A stretch of DNA of 64,000 nucleotides from Roseovarius gahaiensis. Its GTDB lineage: Bacteria > Pseudomonadota > Alphaproteobacteria > Rhodobacterales > Rhodobacteraceae. The notes under the pieces were generated by a model. The model made no database searches. It was not told the DNA's origin and was given only the letters and a program-made list of their open reading frames with translations. Positions 50,936 to 59,197 of the stretch are shown piece after piece. Position 1 is the first letter of the stretch; every line of letters begins with the position of its first letter. The position numbers and the translations under genes were made by a program. The DNA lies in NCBI RefSeq assembly GCF_011601345.1, contig NZ_JAAORB010000004.1, positions 1-64,000 on the forward strand, written 5' to 3'.

Positions 50936-51772
50936 TCAGGCCTCGGCCCGGGCGCTTTCCCATGCCAGAATCGCCCGTTTGACCGGCAGCCCCCAGTGAT
51001 ATCCACCAAGTCCACCGGATTTGCGCAGCGCCCTGTGGCACGGGATCAGAAAACTGACCGGATTACGCCCCACAGCCGTCCCCACGGCGCGCACGGCGTT
51101 GGGATTTCCAACCGCACGGGCGATATCGGAATAGGTCGTGACGTGGCCCGAGGGCACGCGCAACAAAGCCTCCCAGACCTTGATCTGAAAGGGTGCGCCG
51201 ATCATGTGCAGCGCCGCCTGCCCTTGCCCGCCAAAGGCCGCGCTGACCCATGCGGCGATGGCATCTGGCGCATCGCGAAACTGCGCCTCGGGCCAGCGGT
51301 TGGTCATGTCCCGCCATGCTTCATCACGCCCGCATTCCTCGACAAAGGCCAAACCGCACAGGCCCTTGCCCGTGCCCATGGCCAGAACCTCGCCAAAGGG
51401 GCTTTCGAACCAGCCATAGCAGATTTCAAGGCCCGCCCCACGCCGGGCATATGCGCCGGGGCTCATGGCGTCCCAGCGCAGAAACAAATCATGCAACCGG
51501 CCTGTGCCAGACAAGCCCACGGCATCTGCCGCCTCAAGCATGGTATGCCGCTGCGTCAACAGCGCCTTGGCGTGATCCAATGTCAGATATTGCTGATACC
51601 GTTTGGGCGACACCCCGACCCATGCCGAGAAAAGGCGCTGAAAATGCGCCGGGCTCATTTGCATGTCGCGGGCCAGATCCTCAAGCGTCAGGGGGGCGTC
51701 CGACGCGTCGATCAGATCAAGCGCGCGGCGCATGACATGGTAATGGTAGCTTTGCTGGGGCGTATCGGGCAT
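50936..51772 (-). CDS. AraC-type HTH fused to methylated-DNA-cysteine methyltransferase (Ada-like)
   Basis: 278 residues. Residues 1-95 are an AraC-type HTH (MSPAHFQRLFSAWVGVSPKRYQQYLTLDHAKALL); 110-275 an O6-alkylguanine transferase with the active site VSFLIPCHRALRKSGGLGGYHWG. The N-terminal zinc domain of E. coli Ada, which senses methylphosphotriesters, is absent, so the switch to activator must differ or be lost. Divergent from nth, with about 100 bases between starts. Confidence 0.9.
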   Translation of the reverse strand: MPDTPQQSYHYHVMRRALDLIDASDAPLTLEDLARDMQMSPAHFQRLFSAWVGVSPKRYQQYLTLDHAKALLTQRHTMLEAADAVGLSGTGRLHDLFLRWDAMSPGAYARRGAGLEICYGWFESPFGEVLAMGTGKGLCGLAFVEECGRDEAWRDMTNRWPEAQFRDAPDAIAAWVSAAFGGQGQAALHMIGAPFQIKVWEALLRVPSGHVTTYSDIARAVGNPNAVRAVGTAVGRNPVSFLIPCHRALRKSGGLGGYHWGLPVKRAILAWESARAEA

Positions 51773-51869
51773 GGCATTTCCTTGGGCTGCACGGTTATTC
51801 TACGACCGGCAAGACGATCGCGCGACCCGAATGTTGCGCATTGCGCCCGTTCGGGGCATATGGGCGGAC

Positions 51870-52514
51870 ATGGCCAAGCAACTTGACTATCATACGATAC
51901 GCGAAATTTTCTTGCGGTTTCAGGCGGCTGATCCCGAACCCAAGGGCGAATTGGATCACGTCAACGCCTATACGCTGGTTGTGGCGGTCGCCCTGTCGGC
52001 GCAGGCTACAGATGCGGGCGTAAACCGCGCCACGCGAGACCTGTTTAAAGTGGCGGACACCCCGCAAAAAATGCTGGATTTGGGCGAAGAGGGCCTGATC
52101 GAGCATATCAAGACAATCGGCCTGTATCGCAACAAGGCCAAGAACGTGATCAAGCTATCAAAAATTCTGGTCGAAGACTATGACGGTATCGTGCCCAATT
52201 CCCGCGCCGCACTGCAATCGCTGCCAGGTGTCGGACGCAAAACCGCGAATGTGGTTTTGAACATGTGGTGGCACTATCCCGCTCAGGCGGTCGATACCCA
52301 CATTTTCCGCGTCGGCAACCGCACCGGCATCTGCCCCGGCAAAAACGTCGATGCCGTCGAGCGCGCCATCGAAGACAATATTCCCGTCGATTTCCAGCAA
52401 CACGCGCATCACTGGCTGATCTTGCATGGCCGCTACCACTGCAAGGCGCGCAAGCCGATGTGCCCCACCTGTATAATCCGTGACCTGTGCCAATTCGAGG
52501 ACAAGACCCAATGA
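51870..52514 (+). CDS. nth: endonuclease III
   Basis: DNA glycosylase/AP lyase for oxidised pyrimidines. 214 residues: HhH motif LPGVGRKTANVVL with the catalytic Lys, Asp in VDTHIFRVGNRTG, and the C-terminal 4Fe-4S ligands CKARKPMCPTCIIRDLC. ATG 51870 is chosen; the frame opens upstream at 51771 without homology. The stop overlaps the PfkB kinase start as ATGA. Confidence 0.95.
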   Translation: MAKQLDYHTIREIFLRFQAADPEPKGELDHVNAYTLVVAVALSAQATDAGVNRATRDLFKVADTPQKMLDLGEEGLIEHIKTIGLYRNKAKNVIKLSKILVEDYDGIVPNSRAALQSLPGVGRKTANVVLNMWWHYPAQAVDTHIFRVGNRTGICPGKNVDAVERAIEDNIPVDFQQHAHHWLILHGRYHCKARKPMCPTCIIRDLCQFEDKTQ

Positions 52515-53497
52515 CCAAATATCAGGCCGTCGGCATCGGCAATGCCGTTGTTGATGTCATCAGCCAAGCCGATGATCACTTTCTGACCCGCATGGGAATT
52601 GAAAAGGGCGTTATGCAACTGGTCGAGCAGGAGCGCGGCGCGTTCTTGTTCGAGCAGATGGAAAACCGCACGCAGATGCCCGGTGGCTCGGTCGCCAATA
52701 CGATTGCCGGGTTGGGGGCCTTGGGCCTGAACACAGGGTTCATTGGCCGCGTGCATGATGACGAACTCGGGCACTATTACGCGAACGCCATGACGCGTGA
52801 GGGCATTGATTTCGTCAACGCCCCGGTCGCCAATGGTGAATTGCCCACCTCGCGCTCGATGATCTTCGTGTCACCCGATGGCGAACGCTCGATGAATACC
52901 TATCTTGGCATCTCGTCCGAACTGGGCCCCGATGACGTGGACGACGACGTGGCCGGCGCTGCCGCGCTTTTGTTTCTTGAAGGCTACCTTTTCGACAAAC
53001 CCAAGGGCAAGGCGGCGTTCCAAGCTGCCGCGCGCGCCTGCCGGGCCGGGGGAGGCAAAGCCGGAATAACGCTGTCCGATCCTTTCTGTGTAGACCGCCA
53101 CCGCGAGGATTTCCGCAAGTTGCTGGGGGAATTGGATTTCGTGATTGGCAATGAGCATGAATGGAAATCCCTGTTCGAAACAGATGATCTGGGCGCAGCG
53201 CTTGAACAAGCGGCCAGCGAAAGCGGCCTTATCGTCTGCACGCGCTCGGGCCATGACGTGGTGATCACCGAGGGCGACGAAAGCGTCAGCGTTCCGGTTG
53301 ACCCGATCAGCCCGCTTGACACGACCGGGGCCGGGGATCAGTTTGCCGCCGGGTTCCTGTTCGGGCTGGCCACCGGCAAATCGCTGAAGGTCTCCGGGCG
53401 CATGGGCTGCATCGCCGCCGCCGAGGTCATCACCCATTACGGCGCCCGCCCCGAAGCGGATGTGAAGGCAATGTTCGTGGCCGAGGGGTTGATTTGA
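52511..53497 (+). CDS. PfkB-family sugar/nucleoside kinase (adenosine kinase-like)
   Basis: 328 residues of the ribokinase fold. The N-terminal MPGGSVANTIAGLGALG and the C-terminal DTTGAGDQFAAGFLFGLATG (catalytic Asp and anion hole) are both present, and EGYLFDKPKGKAAF is typical of the adenosine-kinase-like subgroup in alphaproteobacteria. Substrate not proven. Coupled to nth by a 4-base overlap, an arrangement seen in related genomes. Confidence 0.88.
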   Translation: MTKYQAVGIGNAVVDVISQADDHFLTRMGIEKGVMQLVEQERGAFLFEQMENRTQMPGGSVANTIAGLGALGLNTGFIGRVHDDELGHYYANAMTREGIDFVNAPVANGELPTSRSMIFVSPDGERSMNTYLGISSELGPDDVDDDVAGAAALLFLEGYLFDKPKGKAAFQAAARACRAGGGKAGITLSDPFCVDRHREDFRKLLGELDFVIGNEHEWKSLFETDDLGAALEQAASESGLIVCTRSGHDVVITEGDESVSVPVDPISPLDTTGAGDQFAAGFLFGLATGKSLKVSGRMGCIAAAEVITHYGARPEADVKAMFVAEGLI

Positions 53498-53845
53498 ATT
53501 TTTGACTGCATGCCTGTGGCATCTGTCGGATTTGGGTATTTTTACCAAGAAAAAACCAAAAGGTGCGCCCCATCCGCAATCTAGGGACATAGGGCGCACC
53601 GGGAAAATATGCCTTGCCCGGTGGCGTCGTTCGGACCTGTGCCGATGCAAACCAACCAAAGCGCGGCGGCTTTTCCTTGGGCGGTCATCGGCTCCCCAGC
53701 CTGTACCGCACGATCACTCTAGTCAGAGGATGGTTAACAAAGCGTAAGCCGCTTTTTCTTGGTGGAAATACCCCGGGGGAGGCGTTGAAAATCGCCGATT
53801 TTCAACGTCGGGGGCAGCGCCCCCAATCACTGGTGTTTCACCCGA
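53498..53845. repeat. 348-bp gap made largely of modular repeats
   Basis: No gene. A complete reversed repeat copy lies at 53752-53824: A/T tail (TTTTTCTTGGTGGAAATACC), CCCGGGGGAGG, a perfect 11-bp hairpin CGTTGAAAATC-GCC-GATTTTCAACG (53783-53807) and a GGGGGC-AGC-GCCCCC box. A shorter tail-like piece, TATTTTTACCAAGAAAAAA, lies at 53533-53556 in the opposite direction. The middle 200 bases show no feature I can name. Confidence 0.6.
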
Positions 53846-54664
53846 TCACTCGCCCAGCTTGGCGTGAACCTCATCCAGATCAATCTCACCGATCGGCATC
53901 TTGTTGGACGGATCGTCAAAGTCATATTTGAACAGATCGAAATCGCGGTGGTAGATTTCTTTCATCAGATGCATCGACAAATCGTCGAAATAATCTTCGA
54001 CAGGATGCGCGCGCTTGGGGCCGTGCCCTTCGGATTCATTGAAGCGCGGAATGCTGGCCAAATCCACCGGGTTCGGGGGATTTGTGGCCTCCAACACCTC
54101 TTTCATGCCGTCGTTGAACTGTTCGGTCCAGAAAATATTGTCATAGGTGCCGCCATTGACGATGAACGTTGAAACATGCCCCGACATGGCAGACCAATGA
54201 ATGTCAGGCTCCATCGGGCGGCGCCAACGAATGGTATCGCGGGTGAACAACAAAAAGCGGCGGAAACTTTGAATTTGGTCAAAGTCCTGTTTTCCATCAT
54301 CACCGCCAACTTCGATGCCGTATTTCTGGATCAAAAGCGGCACCAACTTGCCGCGATACCGTTTGCCGTTGCGCTGAATTCCGCAAATTTTGTCGAAAAA
54401 GCTGGACAGGATACGCGTGTAGGGATTGCGCACACAGGTGAACGCATAGGACGTGTGGGTTTTGACATTCGCCTTGATCAGCGATTGGCTTTCATCGCGG
54501 GCCCATTTGTGCAAACCGTCCGTGGCGTCGTGAATATCGCCATCGAAAAATGTGCCGTGATCTGAATAATACATGATCTGGCCAATGGTCGAACACGCGC
54601 ATTTCGGCACGACCCTGTAGACCATGCTTTCGCTTTCGGTCATCCACGTTCCGGGAAATCCCAT
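53846..54664 (-). CDS. sulfotransferase family 2 protein
   Basis: 272 residues with the PAPS-binding marks of carbohydrate sulfotransferases: the 5'-phosphosulfate loop VPKCACSTIGQ near residue 20 and the 3'-phosphate motif CVRNPYTRILSSFFDK near 75. No signal peptide or membrane helix, so it acts in the cytoplasm. Start ATG 54664 has GAGGTG upstream. It is divergent from the GT14 gene, which suggests a common glycan. PAPS could come from the sat/cysC fusion. Acceptor unknown. Confidence 0.87.
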   Translation of the reverse strand: MGFPGTWMTESESMVYRVVPKCACSTIGQIMYYSDHGTFFDGDIHDATDGLHKWARDESQSLIKANVKTHTSYAFTCVRNPYTRILSSFFDKICGIQRNGKRYRGKLVPLLIQKYGIEVGGDDGKQDFDQIQSFRRFLLFTRDTIRWRRPMEPDIHWSAMSGHVSTFIVNGGTYDNIFWTEQFNDGMKEVLEATNPPNPVDLASIPRFNESEGHGPKRAHPVEDYFDDLSMHLMKEIYHRDFDLFKYDFDDPSNKMPIGEIDLDEVHAKLGE

Positions 54665-54810
54665 GCCCGCCACCTCTATCTGTTTGCCGCGTTGTCCGGG
54701 CTAATGGTTACTAACCTGCTAAAAAAACCAAAGAAAGCCTGTTTATTCAACTGGTGTTCATGTCTATCACTGTAATTAGTGTTGGCAACCTGCAGTGTAT
54801 TGTTTCCCAA

Positions 54811-56388
54811 ATGGCGAAAATCGCGTTCATATTGCTATGTCACAAAGACCCGGACGCGATCATCGGGCAGGCAAACATGCTGACTGCCGCGGGCGATTGC
54901 ATGTCGATTCACTTCGATGCGCGCGCAAAGCCCGAGCATTATCAAAAAATCCGCAAGGCGCTGGCAGAAAACCCCAATGTGACATTCGCCCGAAAACGCA
55001 TCAAATGCGGATGGGGCGAATGGTCTTTGGTGCAGGCCACGCTTTATGCGGTTGAAGCCGCTGTTGAGGCGTTTCCGCGGGCCACGCATTTCTACATGTT
55101 GTCCGGCGATTGCGCGGCGATCAAATCGGCGGCCTACGCGCATGAATTTCTTGATGCCAACGATGTCGATTTCATCGAAAGCTTTGACTATTTCGAAAGC
55201 GACTGGATCAAAACCGGCATGAAGGAAGAGCGGCTGATCTACCGCCATTTCTTTAACGAACGCACACAATCCAAGCGTTTTTATGCCAGCTTTTCACTTC
55301 AGAAACGGTTGGGGCTGACGCGCGACATCCCTGCGGATATCCAGATTCAAATCGGCAGCCAGTGGTGGTGCCTGCGCCGCCGCACGATCGAGTGGATTCT
55401 GCAGTTCACCCGCAAACGGCGCGACGTCATGCGGTTTTTCCGCACAACCTGGATTCCCGATGAGACATTTTTCCAAACCCTCGTGCGCCATGTCGTGCCG
55501 GAAAACGAAATTCGCACCCGCACGCTGACTTTTTTGATGTTCACCGATTACGGGATGCCCGTGACGTTCTACAATGATCATTATGATCTGTTACTCAGTC
55601 AGGATTTCCTGTTCGCCCGCAAGATCAGCCCCGAGGCCAAGCAACTCAAGAAGCGGCTTGGCGCGCTTTACGCCGATGACACCGCCGAGTTCAAAATCTC
55701 GAACGAAGGGCGCAGCCTGTTCAAGTTTCTGACCGGTCGGGGCCGGATCGGCCGCCGGTTTGCCAGCCGGTTCTGGGAAACCGAAAGCACCCTTGGCCGT
55801 GACCGGGAATTGATGATCGTGGTCTGCAAGAAGTGGCATGTCGCCAAGCGCCTATTGGAAAAGGTCCGCCATGTGGTGAACCTGCCGGCGATCGAATATC
55901 TGTTCAGCGAAGAAGATACCCAGCTACCCGATCTCGGCGGGATTCAAGCCACCCTTGGCAAACGCACACGGCACCGGCGCGCCTTGATGCGTATGTTGTT
56001 CGATTATTACGACACCGATCGTCTGTTGGTGTGCATCGACCCGGCCAGCTTGGATTTGCTGCACGATTTCGCCGGCGACCGATCAACCACCAAGATCATG
56101 GAAATCCAATGCCAGTTTTCCGACGACTACCTGATCGGCCACGCCATGCGCGTGGGGCTTGCAGGTGAACAAACCCCGCCTGAGACATTGGAACGCTTGC
56201 TGCCCACAATCCGTGGCGACATAAATTTCGAAAGCGACCGTATTCGCGATGCCGAGTTTGAAAACCATTTGATCCTGCGCGAGGGCGACAGCATCGAACA
56301 ACATGCCAATATTTTGGCCCGCTTTCTTGATATCCCTCCGGAAAATGCACAAGACGTGGCGCAAACCGATCATCTTTTCGCCGACTGA
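54811..56388 (+). CDS. GT14-type glycosyltransferase with DUF5928 C-terminus
   Basis: 525 residues. Residues 1 to about 270 resemble core-2/I-branching beta-1,6-N-acetylglucosaminyltransferases: AKIAFILLCHKDPDAI, KCGWGEWSLVQATL, THFYMLSGDCAAIKSAAY, and GSQWWCLRRRTIEW. The rest matches the DUF5928 domain found with this transferase in Rhodobacteraceae. No membrane anchor. Start ATG 54811 is chosen by similarity; the ribosome site is weak. It precedes the HIT gene by 12 bases. Product glycan unknown. Confidence 0.85.
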   Translation: MAKIAFILLCHKDPDAIIGQANMLTAAGDCMSIHFDARAKPEHYQKIRKALAENPNVTFARKRIKCGWGEWSLVQATLYAVEAAVEAFPRATHFYMLSGDCAAIKSAAYAHEFLDANDVDFIESFDYFESDWIKTGMKEERLIYRHFFNERTQSKRFYASFSLQKRLGLTRDIPADIQIQIGSQWWCLRRRTIEWILQFTRKRRDVMRFFRTTWIPDETFFQTLVRHVVPENEIRTRTLTFLMFTDYGMPVTFYNDHYDLLLSQDFLFARKISPEAKQLKKRLGALYADDTAEFKISNEGRSLFKFLTGRGRIGRRFASRFWETESTLGRDRELMIVVCKKWHVAKRLLEKVRHVVNLPAIEYLFSEEDTQLPDLGGIQATLGKRTRHRRALMRMLFDYYDTDRLLVCIDPASLDLLHDFAGDRSTTKIMEIQCQFSDDYLIGHAMRVGLAGEQTPPETLERLLPTIRGDINFESDRIRDAEFENHLILREGDSIEQHANILARFLDIPPENAQDVAQTDHLFAD

Positions 56389-56400
56389 GGAGCGACCCGC

Positions 56401-56769
56401 ATGACCTATGCCTATGACGATCAAAACATCTTTGCCAAAATTCTGCGTGCTGAAATCCCCAATGATACCGTTCTGGAAACCGAACACAGCCTTGCCTTCA
56501 ACGATATTCAACCGCAGGCGCCGGTGCATGTTCTGGTGATCCCCAAAGGGCCTTATGTCTGCTACGATCACTTCGCGCAAACGGCCAGCGATGCCGAGAT
56601 CGCCGATTACACCCGCGCCATTGGCGAGGTGTGCAAGCTCAAAGGCTTGGACCAAGACGGCTTTCGCCTGATCTCGAACGCGGGCGACCACGGCGTTCAG
56701 GAGGTGCCGCACTTACATGTGCATATTCTGGCAGGGCGTCCCTTGGGGCGGATGCTGCAAAAGGCCTAA
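56401..56769 (+). CDS. HIT-family nucleotide hydrolase
   Basis: 122 residues with the complete histidine triad HLHVHILAG and the upstream QAPVHVLVIPKGP strand. Close to the HinT-like purine nucleoside phosphoramidase subgroup. GGAGCGACCCGC precedes the ATG. It probably shares the transcript of the GT14 gene (12-base gap), though function is likely unrelated. Confidence 0.93.
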   Translation: MTYAYDDQNIFAKILRAEIPNDTVLETEHSLAFNDIQPQAPVHVLVIPKGPYVCYDHFAQTASDAEIADYTRAIGEVCKLKGLDQDGFRLISNAGDHGVQEVPHLHVHILAGRPLGRMLQKA

Positions 56770-56859
56770 AGTCAACGCTGACGCCCGCATCTTTGCCGAC
56801 ACGGGCGCTGCGCGGATAGACCGGGGCGGCTTTGTTACCACCCCGGTTGCTGGTTAGGC

Positions 56860-57108
56860 TTAATCGTCGGTCGGGGCCTCTGGCAGCGTGCCCGTCGCAC
56901 GGGCCGCTTCGATCTCATCCTCGCTCAGGGCGCCGTCAGCGTTGGTATCGATGATTGAAAAGATATCAGCGCCCAAGTCGGGATACATGGTCTGGAATTC
57001 CGACATTGAGACCAACCCATCATCGTTTGCATCCATGGTTTCAGCCATGGCAAAACCCGGCGCGACCAAAGCAGCGGCAAGCGTGGCGGCGGTGATTTTC
57101 TTGAACAT
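56860..57108 (-). CDS. exported EF-hand protein
   Basis: 82 residues: a signal peptide (KKITAATLAAALVAPGFAMA) and two EF-hand loops, DANDDGLVSMSE and DTNADGALSEDE, each with the usual Asp/Asn/Glu ligands, ending in an acidic tail. A periplasmic calcium-binding protein; partner unknown. AAAGG is nine bases before ATG 57108; the ATG at 57117 is too close to it. Confidence 0.85.
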   Translation of the reverse strand: MFKKITAATLAAALVAPGFAMAETMDANDDGLVSMSEFQTMYPDLGADIFSIIDTNADGALSEDEIEAARATGTLPEAPTDD

Positions 57109-57340
57109 TGCAAACATCCTTTTCCGGTTCGTGTTGGCGAGGGTCGTTGCACCCTCTGGAGCCGAAATTGTGACCTGCAGCGGCTGATGTCTTTTGTTTT
57201 GGCGATCGGCGCAAAAACATGCAAAAACTGGCTGAAACCAGTCCTTGGAACCGGCGTAGGATTGCCACCTTGCGACAGGCTGGACCCTGTTGGCGGCAGG
57301 CCGCTCTATTAGATGCGCATTTTAGGCAAAGACCCGCGCC

Positions 57341-57380
57341 AAAAAGCAGGGCATAGGCCGTGGCACAAATCCGCCCTGCT
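57341..57380 (-). terminator. terminator of the asparaginase locus
   Basis: AGCAGGGC and GCCCTGCT (57373-57380 and 57345-57352) form a perfect 8-bp stem with a 20-nt loop; on the minus strand a run of five T follows. It starts 14 bases beyond the stop of the second asparaginase frame, which supports one transcript for both halves. Confidence 0.7.
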
Positions 57381-57393
57381 CCGAATGACCGAG

Positions 57394-58390
57394 TCAGATA
57401 AGCCCAGCGACAGGTTTGATCATGCCGGTTTCCATCCCCTGCCAATTGGTGATCGGCGCGTTCATAAAGCGGCGGGTTGCAGGGTGATCGGCCTCCAACA
57501 CCCCCAAACGCACCAACAACGCCGCAATCGTGCATTCCGCCGCACGGGTGCCGCCATCTTCGATTTTCAGGGCAATTCCCAGTTTACGGCCCGGAATGAT
57601 CGCCACAAAAAAAGGCCTCGGCCCCGGTTTTAAGCGCGACAGGTTCGGTGCAGGCGCGCATCAATTCGGTGCAAGCGCGCGTTTCGCCCGCAACCAAGGC
57701 AGGGTGTGCGACCATGGCCTGCCACAGCCTGACTGCGGCGGTTTCACGTGCGTTTCGTCCGTCTTGCGCATTTGCAAACCATGCCATCGCACGGCCCATA
57801 CCGTGCAATGTCGTCGCGAAATTCGGCGCCGAGCATCCATCAATGCCATAGCAAGGGCTGTCCTCACCCGTGACATTCTCAAAGGCCTCAAGACAAGCTT
57901 TTTGCATTGGATGGTCTGGCGCCACATATTCCGGTCCCCACCCCATGTGCTGTGTCAGGGTCAAAAACCCGGCATGTTTGCCAGAACAATTGTTATGCAC
58001 CTGACAGGGCGTCTCATCAGCGCAGATCATCGCATGACGCGTGTCATTATCTTTGGGCAAATGCGCGCCACATCTAAAATCATCATCTGAAAGCCCAAGG
58101 TCGTTCAGCCATGCCCGCACCCGGTCGGTATGGATCGCAGCCCCATTGTGCGACGCGCAGGCCAATGCCAGATGCTCATCCGTTAGCCCTCTGGCCTTGG
58201 CCGCTCCGCTTTCCACCAAGGGCAACGCCTGAATCATCTTGGCCGAACTACGCGGCAAAACCGTGGCGCCCGGATTGCCCCAAGCCTCAACAACATTGCC
58301 AGACGCATCACAAATCACCGCGTGCCCGCGATGCACGCTTTCAGCCATAGGCCCGCGCCATATTTCAGTCAGAGGAACGGCATCAGTCAT
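57394..58390 (-). pseudogene. L-asparaginase II family gene split by a frameshift
   Basis: The first part (58390 to 57584, 268 residues) begins TEIWRGPMAESVHRGHAVI and contains RSSAKMIQALPLVESGA and NNCSGKHAGFL, typical of the Rhizobium-type thermolabile L-asparaginase II. It then runs into a stop after a foreign tail CGDHSGP. The missing C-terminus, MAIIPGRKLGIALKIEDGGTR onwards to 57394, is intact in another frame. The break lies at seven A/T (57607-57613); one base fewer would restore AFFVAIIPGRK. GGAGG precedes the ATG. Either a recent loss, a slippage-prone site, or a sequencing error. Confidence 0.85.
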
Positions 58391-58567
58391 TATGGCCTCC
58401 GATCGGCGGACCTATGCGGTTTTCCGCCAATTGCATCTTTCATGTGTCGCCTTTTTCAGGCTATTATTAGTATGTCGAGTATGAGATGGCCGCGCAAAAC
58501 ACAACTCCCCAGAACGGAGGTGCGCGGCCGACAGGATTGAGGCTACGGACAGCTGGAGGCTGGACAC

Positions 58568-59095
58568 ATGGTATCATGGATTGCACGCGGATTTTCGGGC
58601 GCCTTTCTGGCATTGGCCGCCACAGGGCTTTGGGCACAAGAAGAAAGCACAAATCAGGTTGCTGCTGAAACAGCTTGGAGTGTGTTCGAAGACAAAGACC
58701 CTCGCGAATGCTGGGCCGTGTCATCACCGACCGAAACGGTGAACATGAAAGACGGACGTGTCGTTGCGGTCCGACGCGGCGATATCCTTTTGATGACATT
58801 TTTCCGTCCCGGCGCGGACGTCCAGGGCCAAGTGGCGTTTACTGGTGGTTACCCGTTTGCGAGCGGTTCAACCGTGAATGTCAACATAGACGGAACTGAA
58901 TTCGAACTGTTCACCGAAGGCGAATGGGCTTGGCCTGCCAACGCGTCGGACGATGCCAAGATCATCGCGGCAATGAAACGTGGCGCAGATGCGGTTTTGC
59001 AGGCCCGGTCTTCGCGCGGCACCACCACCAAGGACACGTTCTCTTTGCTGGGGTACACCGCCGCGCTGGAAGAAGCGGAAAAACGCTGTCAGTGA
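58568..59095 (+). CDS. invasion-associated locus B (IalB) family protein
   Basis: 175 residues: signal peptide ending LWAQEE, then the IalB fold with ECWAVSSPTETVNMKDGRVV, RRGDILLMTFFRP and FTEGEWAWPANASDDAKIIAAMKRGA. The name comes from Bartonella, but the family is common in free-living alphaproteobacteria, so no invasion role is implied. GGAGG lies nine bases before the ATG. Divergent from the asparaginase locus. Confidence 0.88.
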   Translation: MVSWIARGFSGAFLALAATGLWAQEESTNQVAAETAWSVFEDKDPRECWAVSSPTETVNMKDGRVVAVRRGDILLMTFFRPGADVQGQVAFTGGYPFASGSTVNVNIDGTEFELFTEGEWAWPANASDDAKIIAAMKRGADAVLQARSSRGTTTKDTFSLLGYTAALEEAEKRCQ

Positions 59096-59100
59096 TGCGG

Positions 59101-59152
59101 CTTTCTTCTGTTCGAAAATATCCCGGGGAGTTTGAGGGGCAGCGCCCCTCAT
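59101..59152. repeat. modular intergenic repeat, copy without the middle hairpin
   Basis: TTCTTCTGTTCGAAAATATC and CCGGGGAG match the reverse of the tail at 28760-28788, and GAGGGGC-AGC-GCCCCTC is the GC box. The central hairpin module is absent. Located between ialB and the convergent Sua5 gene, where it may also end transcripts. Confidence 0.6.
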
Positions 59153-59197
59153 CCCGCTAACCTGACTGCGCTTGCGCAGGCCTTTTGATACCAGAAC

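Noticed and set aside
57394-58390. Programmed -1 frameshift at the T-run of the asparaginase gene
   Set aside because: The frame change needed is +1 (or -2), which does not fit ordinary -1 slippage, and the family has no known recoding.
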